Source: Euryodendron excelsum (lineage: Eukaryota > Streptophyta > Magnoliopsida > Ericales > Pentaphylacaceae). Taken from it: a stretch of 64,000 nucleotides of DNA. The notes under the pieces are model-generated. The model had not been told where the DNA came from. It did not search any database and was given only the letters and a program-made list of their open reading frames with translations. Below are positions 1 through 11,700 of this stretch, piece after piece; within the stretch, counting starts at the first letter, position 1; each line of letters begins with the position of its first letter. The stretch is taken from contig CM065382.1 in assembly GCA_033060915.1 (NCBI GenBank), positions 2,617,001 to 2,681,000 on the forward strand, written 5' to 3'. The translations under genes were made by a program, and so were the position numbers.

Positions 1-476
1 ACGCAGCGCACGTTAGTCACCGGAGGGCCTCAGCGAAAACACCCTGGCGTACTTTAGCATCTTCCAGTAAGAACCGAATGCATATCTGTCTGTTTCCATT
101 TGTGAAAGGGCTCCTCTCACAAAACTTGCAAGATTCTCCGAACTCTCACTCAAACTAGGGTTTAGAAAAAAATACAGTAGCAGTAATTTTCAATCCCTCT
201 CTACGGAAATTAGGGTTTTCAACAGGCGTGGTGTTTGCAATCTCAATTTCGACAACTTTCTCTTTCTGTATGTTCTTTCAATGCCTGGAAATCCATTATT
301 CGCATCGTCGGCTGGAAACCCTAAACTGCTGGAAACCGCTTGCTTTCTCATCAGAGGGGCTGGCAATTTCGGCACCGCTTCGCCGATAAAACTCTTGTTT
401 CCGTTCTTTATCGTGTTCTTCAAAGAACCCATGAAACCCTAGTTTGACTGAGAGCTCTGGAATTTTTCATATTCGA
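1..476 (+). promoter_or_regulatory. HUA2-like gene: proximal promoter and 5' leader
   Basis: No coding sequence is supported here. The stretch carries four copies of the plant telo-box (AAACCCTA or its complement TAGGGTTT) at 156-163, 211-218, 316-323 and 434-441. Telo-boxes are common near transcription starts of plant housekeeping genes. Part of this stretch is probably transcribed leader of the downstream gene, but no TATA box or start site can be fixed from sequence alone. Confidence 0.5.
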
Positions 477-2744
477 ATGGCGCCGAGTCGTAGAAAAGGT
501 GGCGGCAGAGCTTCTGCGGCGGCGGCGGCTGCTCGCCGGCAGTGGAAAGTGGGTGATCTCGTCCTCGCCAAGGTCAAGGGCTTCCCAGCCTGGCCTGCAA
601 CGGTACGCATATGTTGTCTTATATGTAGAAGATTTAATCGTTTTGTTAGGCAGCTTATTGCATAGTCTGAAACAATGTTAGAGCTTATTTCCCCAATTGT
701 TGTTGATGGATCTGGCACTAGGATTGAATCTTTCGGAATTGCATGCGGTTGTTTGTTTGATTTTCTCCGTGTTTGGAGTTTTAAATTCAAGAACAAGTTT
801 AGGGCTTTTGGAGTTGCATGCACTTTATTTTTAGAATGCATATTGATTGTATTCTAGCTACCTAGAAGCATCGAACATCTAGGTTCCGTTTGGTTCTCAG
901 GAAAAGAAAATGCCCATAAAGCTTAAGAAATGTGGTTGCTCATCGCAGGTAAGTGAGCCGGAGAAGTGGGGCTACTCGGCTGATTGGAAGAAAGTACTTG
1001 TTTACTTTTTTGGAACCCAGCAAATGTAAGTACTTCAGGCCATGTCTGTAGGCTTTTTCTACCTATACGGTGGTGTATTATTTTGCATTGTCTTATTGTT
1101 AATAGTTTTATTATTATTTATTGATTTACGGTTTGTAAGAATAACTTATTTGTATTCATTTCATCTTTATGACATATGGTTATTTACATCAGTTGATTTT
1201 GTGATTGAATCATGTTCTCTGGGTGTTTAAATGATGGAAATGATCATCGTAGGAGAGATACAGATTACAATCTGTTGTGGGCGTAATCATTTGCTCTCCT
1301 CTTTCATTCCTTTGTATTCTATATCAGTTTTCCATTGCTTCTGACTTTGTTATGCAACATATTTTTTTTTGCTTTGTTTACTTTTTCAACTTAATGGTCA
1401 CTAGTCCAGCATAGCCACCATAAACTTCACCTTTGCCCATTGTCTATTTCAATTTTTACTTGTCTATTTTTTTCTTTATTTATTTAGTAGAGGATGGTGC
1501 TGTTGTAAGGGATAGGGGAACATGGAATCAAATAGGGTTGTAGACTCTTGATCGGTGAGGATCCATGGTCTGGTAGTATCATTTGATTTCTCCTAAACTA
1601 TCCATGAAGATCTGGTCAGATGAAGACCTAGTGACTGACTAGTAATTAACTCCTAACTAATGAGCCATTCCTCCACTTTCATTGATAAAGGTGGAAGTTA
1701 AGATGGGCAAAAAAGAATGAAATGTTCAAGTAATCCAAAAATGATTAGACGAGAGACATGTAGGTCTGGTATATATCCATCTATATTGAATGGCTGATAC
1801 ATAAATGACATAAGCATTTTTGAATGATCCAAATATAGGTCTCCTATAAAAAATGAATCAAGATTGACAAGAAATTATAGAAGAGAAAACACTTTTTTAC
1901 TCTAATGTAGTAATTCTAACATTTTTTTCTTTCTTTCTTGGACACATTTTTGATTAAGGAAAATAGGGGATATAAAGACCTGATTAGATTTTGACGGGAA
2001 TATAGAGATTAGAGTTAATGAATACCTTTGGTTTGTTGTGTGCGAGATGTACTGGTTTAGAATCCACATCAGCATTAGGGTTTCTTCAGAATGTTGCATT
2101 GAAGATGATAGCAACTTAAGGTGAAAGAATGTTTTACTTTGAATTTTTAAAGCCCTGGAATTGTAGGACACTTCTGCCTATAGCACACTTGAGAAAGAAC
2201 CTTGTGCTGTAGGTTGATACGGGGAAACAACAGATCCCCTTGCTTCGAAGGTGTCCTAATAATGAAAATACAATCGAGTACGTAATCACAATGCACAATA
2301 ATTAGTGAACCTATTTGTCACTGAAACCTCAAAACCAAATATGTTTTGCCACCCTTTTTGAACTATTAAACCTTAGTCCACAAGCCTAAGTTCTTTTTCC
2401 TTCAATCCTTTGAATCTAACAGAAACAACCCAAAATAGCAAAAGTACTGTTCTTGGTAATATTCACAACAACCAAACCCTTATTCCCTCAATAGATCGTC
2501 CTACCATAGAAAACCCCACAGTTTCACCAATGTTTCAGCTTTAAAAACCCCAGCTACAATCAGCTCTATATAGAGGCTTCGACCCCTGCCCTACGTCATT
2601 TTTGCTCTCACTAATTGTGTAGAGGTGTTTCCACACTCATTGGCGGACCAAGAAGAGAAGAGAAGAGAGGGAGGGGGGGGGGGGTGGGGGGGAATTTGAA
2701 AAATTATCTTTATATCCAATACAATGTAGTGTACCCCATACACG

Positions 2745-2785
<41 letters not shown>

Positions 2786-5700
2786 CCCACCAAAAAAAAA
2801 AAAAAACTAACCCCAAAAAAAAGAAAAAGAAAAAAAAAAGTATTCTAAATTTCACCTCACTCTTGTAGATTTTTGAATATTTAGGATACAACATAGTATA
2901 TTGACTCCCCGAAAGCTTTGAAATTTTACTTCACCCTTGTCGATTTTTCAATATTTAGAATATTTTTAATATGTAGAATACTATATAATGTATTGATCCT
3001 CCAAAAATAAAAAAAATTTCCTTATCCCTCCTTTCGCCAAAAAAAATTTTCTCGGCGCCCTTCAACCGAAATCCTGGGTCTGCCACTGCGCATACTTGTC
3101 ATGTATAACTATTTATCCATCAAGCATTTACTTGCCTAGGCGTTCCTCTTCCTCATTTCCTCATTTACTCACATGATTTGACTGCAGCTGGACGCTGTTT
3201 TTGTTTCTGTTTCAATTCCCGAATAGAACCCTTGGCCATCTGATCATCTTGTACATTGTAAATTAACTCCTCAAGCTCTTTCTACCTAATTCTGATCATC
3301 GTTAACCGGTTTCCAAGCCAAACCTGACCTTAAACTCTAGTGGAGACTGAGTTCCATCAGGATGCTGTGGCAAGCAGAAAAAAACTTCTAGGAATATTAC
3401 TAAAAGTTTGTTAAGGTTTGCCCCATAGAGTTTGGTTTTTATCATACATTAGATGGTCTTCAGCTCTCTAAAAGTCATTTTTGTTGGATTTTATAATTAC
3501 ATATAGATTTTTATAGGCTGTTAAAGTTTTACACTTCCACTAGGACTACCTATCATGGTGATTCTATCCCAAGGGCCACATAAATCACTAACCACAGAAT
3601 ATATTAGATATGATTAATTCAATGATATAATTTGACTTACTGCGGGACACTCGGGGGCAAAAAGTTATCTTGTCTGGCCTTAGGCCCAAGGTCTTAATGC
3701 TAATCTCTCTTCCCCTCTCTAGCGAATGAAATTTAAAAGAAATACATGTCTTCTCTAATGCTGCAATAGTTACGACTTCATAGTTCCATGCAAATAGCTG
3801 GGCCACGGCGTAAAAGATTGTAAAGGATTTGCTAATCATCCTTGAGCAAATAAAAAGAAAGGGTGTCTTTCTTAACCAAGTTTCACTGTTTAAAAATGTG
3901 AAGGGAAGATAAAGATTGATACCTAGCATATTGTCTTGCTCGTCCATTATTTTGGTGCTCCATTTAAATAGTGAAGAAAGGCAAAGGTTCTTCCTTGAAT
4001 GCTCGACTATGGTGCTTGAAGTATCTCTGCCACCTTGAAATGGAGATTAGAGGTGTACATGGGTTAGTTCGGTCCGGTTTATGTGGAACCCTGCTTAATA
4101 TGGGATGATTCGGCTTGGTTGACGCCATGGATGTAGCCACACTAGGGCCAAGGGTGGCTATGCCCCCCTTGGCTTTGAACTAACCCCCTTATATATAGCA
4201 TACCTCAAGTTAAAATTTTTTACATGTTGTGGAATGGCCCTCCAGCAATAAATAGAAAGCCCTCACTCTATCCTACTTAGTCCCTTTATAATCTATATGG
4301 GTAATGTTCTACAATCAGAATATCCATACCAAATTTATATATATAATGATGTTGTTGAATGGGAGCCTCTCAGTTTAAAACAAAAGACCCATTACGATAG
4401 CTTTCAATATGATTCGGTCTTCCTAATCAATATGTTATGTTATGCTTTAGTGAAATCAAAGAAATTTTGTTGCCATATTGAAATCTTAGAAATTTAGTGG
4501 AAAATTAATTTTTTGGTAGTATTTTATTGTCATATCTTTACTAAAACCAAATGGATTTTTTTTTTTAAAAAAATTTATGTAATAATATAGCTTCGTCCCT
4601 GGTTGATGCGGAATCCAGAACCAAACTGATTGTGGTTGCTTCTACAATTTTTGAACCTAGAAGCAAATCGTGTCTTTTATAGCTAATCCAAACTGAACCA
4701 TGAAAGTACAGTTTGATTCCAATCTTGTGTCTGATTTTCTGAAAGTCACAAGCCCACCAGGTATCTTCATATTTTCGACCCAGAATTGTAGTGCGACCGT
4801 TTGAGAATTGAACCTAAGGGAACCATCAAGTTCAGGTTTGGCTCAGTTCTTGTCTTGGCCAGTTTATTTGTTCACCCACATTTGAAATGGTTTATTTCGA
4901 GGTTTTAAAATTCATAATAATAGCTTCATCATCATTAGTATTTTAAGTTCCAAAATTGAGTTGCTTTTCTGATTTAATTGTTAATATAGGCTTAGGTATA
5001 GGGCTGGGGTTATGTTAATACTTTACAAAGTGTTGGAGAACTTTATGTGAATGTTATCTACATTGGTTTGGTTAAAAACCAATCTCCCAAGCCAAGACTG
5101 AATTGTTTTGTTTAGTTCTTCATATTTTCAAACCATAATTGAAGTGTTACCCTTTGAGAATTGAACCAAAAGCAACCATCAAGTTCAGGTTTGTTTCGAG
5201 TCTTGTCTTGGCCAGTTCATTTGTTCACCCACATTTGAAATGGTTTATTTGGAGGTTTTAAAATTCATAATCCTAGTGTTATCATCAATTAGAAGGCTCA
5301 AAATTGAGTTCCTTTTCTTATTTTAATTTTTAATATAGGCCTAGGCATAAGGCTGGGGATATGTAAATACTTTAAGAGGTGTTGGAGAACTTTATGTGAA
5401 TATTATCTACATGGGTGGCACCCCTTGGTGCCTTCTTTTTATATATGATATTTATCAAAAAATAAAAAATAAATTAAAGAACAAGCAAAAAAAAAACATG
5501 AATGATGAGATGTTGCCTGATTAAAATATGCTGGAATTATCTATGGGTTGAATTCTATTCACTAAAACCTTAATCAAGTTACAATTTTGATGATATTGCT
5601 GAATGACCTGTATCAGGTTCGAAATTTTAATGAAAAATGATAAACTGAATGGTGAATGCCCTAAACACAAAGGGTTAGTTGTGTAAGAGGTTTGAGGAAT

Positions 5701-8700
5701 AATCGAAACATGGTATTTCTCGGGAGACTAACAAAATTACTGATTGGTTGGTATTCACCCTGTTGCAACATAGGCTTTCATGAAAGGATGCACAATAAAT
5801 TGTGGACTCGCAAGCTCCCAAACAGCCCAAGTGGTGAGAGAACATATGTGGGGGCAGCAAGAGAGATGAGAATATGTTGTAGAAGGAAAAAATGATGAGG
5901 AAGAGAACAAGGCATAGGAGAGTAGAGGAGAAAGGAACAAGATGGTAGCAACAATATGAGTTCTTTTATTTGTCACACAAACACAATGAAGAGCTAAAAC
6001 TAGGCATGTATAGGAAAAATGTAAGACCTTGACCAATGGTTTGCTTGAAATTTAATCAAGTATGAGCTATGTTATCTGGACTCGGGTACGGGTGTCCGGT
6101 GTGGGTACGTATTCAAGTATCGGATTCATCTAATTCTCATATCCAAGGATATTGGGACATGACAAGATTTCATATTTTTTAAATACTCCTGTTGTTTTTT
6201 TAAGGTAAAATGGCATTTACCAGCTAAAATATAGCATTTCATACATAAAATGAAAGTCCTATGCTTAGTTTTATAGTAAACGCAATTAGTTATACATTCT
6301 TGTTAAATGCATGTCCAACTACTGTTGAGTGTCGAGTATCTAACATGGGTACTTAACAAATTTAGAAGAGTCCAGATAACATAGAGTATGATTGCCATGT
6401 AATTTTAGTAGTCATGCCTACCATTTGCCCACATAAGTGAATCTGGATAACTATAAGGTTTTTGGGATTGAATTATTGAAAAAAGAATACTATTTCTACT
6501 GTCTAAAGTCAAATGAGCTGAGAAAATGATTATAACTGAAGCCATGTCAGTTGCTTCACGGATGAAAAGTTGGTTTTTGCCAAGAACCATTTACTATATA
6601 TGCAAGCATAGATTTGGACCTGCATTAATTTGTCATTCCTTTTGTTTCTTTGGGTGAGAAGGTTGGAGAGGAAGGAGTGCTACTTCATTTTATCGTTATA
6701 CGTTTTGCATATTAATGCAAGGGTTCTATTTCAAGGGAAAATAATATAATACGTTTCCTTCCTTGCTCCTCTTTCCCTAAGTTTCTTCTCTTTTTTTTTT
6801 TACTGAAGGAAGGAAATTATCTTTAATTGTTCCTTTTTCTTCCTCTGTTTTTCTCCTCCTCCCACTCCTCACTAAAGCCGAAGGGATCATTAGAGGTATT
6901 TAAGGAGGTCCCAAATTCCAAATGATTTTGGCATGAGATTTGGATTTTATTCCTACTATTTCACAAAGATTAAGCTTGCTATGAACATTCTTAGTGATTC
7001 AGTTTTCAGAAATCCACAGTAAATGGCAATATATAAGTTTATAATCTTTTACTTTCAATAATGCTACTGTTTTTCACCACTCCTCCCTAGGTTATCAATA
7101 GTCAATATAGCCTCCAAGGTCCCAATGGAAAAGGAGGCTTTAATAGGCACTTCCATTCACTGTTTGTCCTTGAGCCGAATACTGTGGTGTACCTCCTCCT
7201 TACACAATGAGATCTGTTTGCAAATTTTCGACGTCATGGTATTGCTGCGTAGTCATAACTCGTGTAATTCCACACCCCACCCCACCCCCCAAAAAAAAAA
7301 AAAAAAGCAAGCCCCTTTTGCGCCCAAAAAAAGAAAAAGTAGTCTTCCTCTTCGTTTGTGGTCCAGTGTGTGGGGAGGATATGTATTGGATTTTGGGTTT
7401 ACTACTTCACTTTTAGCAAAATTTGGTGTATTTTATGGATGCTTTGCCTAGGGCCCCACTAGATAGAGTTGAAATTTAGGCCTCCAAAACTTGGAGAGAG
7501 TCAATTTTTTTGGAACGCTATCTGCTATGAGTGTGATTTCTCTTGGGTTTTTCTATTTTCACTGGGTATTTTCTGGTAGATGAAGGTTTCAGGTTGAAAA
7601 TCCCTTCGGAAGTTGTCCCATGCAGCCTCATGATGCCAACAGGAGTTCCTTAGAGGTGTTCAAAAAGAGGCTAGTATTTTTATGTAATGACTGGAAAAGT
7701 GTGACTTCGAGCTTGACTTTCCACTTTTTATTGCATATCTAGTGCTTGGAAGTGTAGTTGGTTTTTGTAGGTTTAAGGTGGTGCGTTCTTTTACGTTTGG
7801 TGATGCATTATACTGTGCAATATTCGTAATTGTGCATTTCATAAGATTATTTCGTATTTTTGCTTGTTTTTCTTCTGATTAAGCTTGTATGGGCGTAGCT
7901 GTAGTTATCAAGTTTTCCTTAATCGCTTTATTTTTTATAATTTGGGTGCTTGAGGGGGGATACTTTCCATGCAGAGCCTTCTGCAACCCTGCTGATGTGG
8001 AAGAATTTACTGAAGAGAAAAAAGAATCTCTTCTTGCCAAACGCCATGGAAAAGGTGCTGATTTTGTCCGTGCAGCACATGAGATTATTGAAAGCTATGA
8101 AAAGTTGAAGAAACAGGATCAAGTTGTTGATGGTAATTCTGGTGATGAAGTTACTATGCAAAAGGCTAGGGAATTAGTGGGCGCTTTTGCATTAAAGGAT
8201 CAGATTGAGGCTCCTGCTGCGATGCTTAATACAGGTGTAAAGAAGTCTTATTTTAATGGAGATAATAATGAGTCAAGCCTCCCAGTTGAAGGTGCTGCAG
8301 CTGCAACAGAGACAGATGTTTTGCAGGATAAGGAGACGTCATCTGAGAAGCCTATTGATGATTTGGTGATCGCAAGAAAACCTCTGGAAAATACGTTCTT
8401 TGCAAAAACAAGAGTTCGAGTTGTACAACCACAAAGCTCTGCCTCACAAAAAAGGGGGCCTTCTGCTCGTAGGTCCAGAAGTTCATCAAGGGTGGACACC
8501 AGTAGATTCCAAAAGTTTATAATGTCATCTAGTAATGGCAGCAAGGCTGCTGGGGACATAGCCACTAAGGTTTTGCAGGATGGATCTGTGAGAAGGAGCA
8601 AGCGAATCAGGAAATCACCTGACGTTTCTGAAGGGCATGACACAGATTCACCTGCTTTTCTTTCAAATGGTAGCATTGAGGAAAATAGTTCTGAGATAGT

Positions 8701-11700
8701 CACAGTTGACTCAGATACTTTCAGTCTAACTGAAGGCAGCACTGTAGAGTCTGGTTGTAAAATTCTGCAGCCTGACTCTATTGTTGAATGTTATGAAGGT
8801 GACGTTGGGTTGAGCCAAATGCTTGAATTCCAAACAATGGCTGCCATTGTAAAGAAGAAAAGGAAACCAAATAGAAAGCGAGTGACTAATGATGCTCCTG
8901 AGACTACTGGTAGACTAAACAACGAGGCAGGTTCAGAAATTGAACCCCATAGAACTGGTCAAACGTTGCCAAATTCTCATGAAAAGTTGAAAGAAAGGTG
9001 TTTCAAAGAAAATGGTGACGAGCACCTTCCATTAGTGAAACGAGCCAGGGTTCGGATGGGTAGACAATCTTCTGTAGGTGAGGAGGTTGATACCTTCGTC
9101 CAATCAGAAGGGAAATTATTAGATGTTCCAAATGGCCTTTCTGGGTTTGTTTGCAGATCCCTAAATTGTGAAGAAGATGGTTCTGCTAATAGAAACCCAT
9201 TTGTTGTAAAGGGAGGTATAGATAAGTCATCATTGCAAAACAAATGCCCTCAATCTTCAGTTGATAAGCCTCAGATGTGGGAAGTCAAGAAAAATCAACA
9301 ACTTGGTTGTTCAGTGGATGGTGAAGCTGCTTTACCTCCATCTAAACGCCTACATCGTGCCCTGGAAGCTATGTCAGCTAATACTGCCGAAGATGGTCAA
9401 GCTGAAGCACCATCTACCATGAATACATTAATTGATGGATATTGTTTTTCCTCCCCGAGGGATTGCCGTCACATGTCTATAGAAAGCAAAGCACGAAATG
9501 AATTTCGAGTGCAGAATCTAGACTTGCCTAGCAGCAATCCTTCTCAGGATGGCACCTCTGACTTCTCTAACAGCTCCGGCCCTGCAGTGCCAAAGGAAAG
9601 TGCAAAATCTTTCTTAGAAGTTGCAATGTGCGATGGACCAGCCAGAAGTTCCAGTAGCTCAGAACATGAGTTATGCAAAGATATAAATATGGAGGCTGCG
9701 GACTGTTCTTCATGTACCCAAACTACTGAAGTTTTGGTTGTGGCCCAAAGTCCAGAACCTTTATCACCTGATCTTGTGAAGAAACAGGTCTGTCTTGAAT
9801 GCAATCAAGGTTCACTGGCTCAGATGTTTCCTTCTAAGGATGAATGCCAAAATGAAAATCCTGAGTCAAGCAACCATAAAGCTGAAAAACCTGCGAACAA
9901 ACTTGATCGTCCAGAACATCCTGGGATGATTTTGGATCCTGTCTCAGGGGCTGTTGAAATTGGTAATGGTCCATCACAAAGTGGTACTAATTTACTTCTG
10001 TGCAGCAGAGAGGATAATTGTGTTGGAACTACCAAGTTGTGGACGCTTCCCCTACATGTGAACAACCAAGTTAATGGAATGTAAGCTTGTCTGCATATAT
10101 TTTACCATTTGGTTTCTCCTATATGAGTCCATAGATGTTATAACTTCTTCCAATTATTTTCTGAATACATTTTTTATTTTACTTCTGTTGTGCCAATCTC
10201 GTGTACTTTTTCTGTTTTGAACTTTGTGGGTGTTATGCTTATTGGTCTTAGGTGTGAGGTTGTGAAAGAAATTGAACCAACGCAAAGGGATTCAAATGAT
10301 ATTCTGAGTCCAACATTCGTGAGGCTAGTGGCTGCTGCCGTGGTTCCAACCCGCGAATCTTGTTCCACTTCTATTTTCAATGACTGTTTGGATGATAAGG
10401 ATGTCTCAGGTATCCGGTCATCTTCATCTCCAACTGAAGGGTTATTCTCTCCTGCACGCGTGTCCCCACCCAATGCCACAAACTGCAACATTTCTAAGTC
10501 GGATAGTAATAACATTGTTGAAAATAATGGCTGTTGTAGTCCTGGTGTTCATTTGCATAATGCGAAATTCAAAAATGTTGGGAAATGGAGCAATAAAGCA
10601 GAAGCAACTGCTGCTCTGGCATCTCTTGAGTCTGTTCTTGGGACATTAACAAGGACAAAGGACAGCATTGGTCGAGCTACGCGCATTGCCATTGACTGTG
10701 CAAAGTTTGGAATTGCTGTTAAGGTATCTTTGTAAGTTTCGTTAGATACTAGTTTTAACTCTGTTCCTGATACTACTTTTACCAAAGGGGGCAGGTCTCG
10801 CTGTTACCTGCTAAGATGTCCTTTTATAGGACTTGAAATTTTTCTAGGGAAACTATGTTCTTTAGAAAGTGGCAAGTTGATGTTCTAATGATGTTGTTAC
10901 CCTTTTATTGAGAACTTTAACAGCATTGGTTTTGAACCTTTATGATATGCAATATGTCAAGTATCATATGATACAATGTTTTCAACTTTAACAGCATTAG
11001 TTTCTTTCTTGTTTCTATCTTTTTTGTTTTAGTTTTTTTTTCTTCTTCCCCCCACTCCCACTGTTTTCAACTGAAATAAGTAATTGGTGCTCTATTATGA
11101 TTGCTTGATTGATCACTTTAAGTTTGCGTTCAATTCTCCTATTTTGCAGTTCAATTCTCCACTTACAGTTTTAAAAGCATTTTCCTTGTGTGTGATGTTT
11201 ATCTGCTTGTGAAAAAACCTGTTTTTTGCAAGTTTAGGGACTTGTTGTTTAGCCTTTAAAGATGAGTTTCATTGATTTCTACATGTGGTTGTTTCCTTTT
11301 TATTTTTTATTATTTCAATTACTTTCTACTATAGTTGTTAAAATCCCTATCCGGATCTTACGATTCATTTTGGCAAATCGATCTGGGTCTTATAGTAAAT
11401 CTCTTGTAAGATTTTTCTAGATCGTAGAATCCTGGTCCATATCCCAATCCTACCTGATCCCATTTTTAAATTTTGTTTATGTTGGTTTTTTGTTATTTTT
11501 AAGTTTGTGGTCTAATCATTTTAAACTAGGCTCAAATCAAGTTTAAAAATATCATATTGAATTGATCATATGATAAAAAAAAAAAACAAATTAGGGCAAT
11601 TGACATTCCTACATTGCGGGAAAGCTAGAGAGCTGGGGGAACATCTCCCTCTCTTAACCCATTCCACTCTTCAAAAATGTTTCATCTACTCTCTCTTGTC

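Noticed and set aside
2591..2894. Poly-Gly, poly-Pro and poly-Phe reading frames on both strands
   Set aside because: They are translations of the G, C and A homopolymer runs with no other coding feature.
7889..7974. An ATG upstream of the large HUA2 exon that would start a 731-codon protein
   Set aside because: The PWWP reading continues exactly from exon 2 into 7975 after a CAG acceptor (QQI-AFCNPADVEEF), so the upstream codons are intron.
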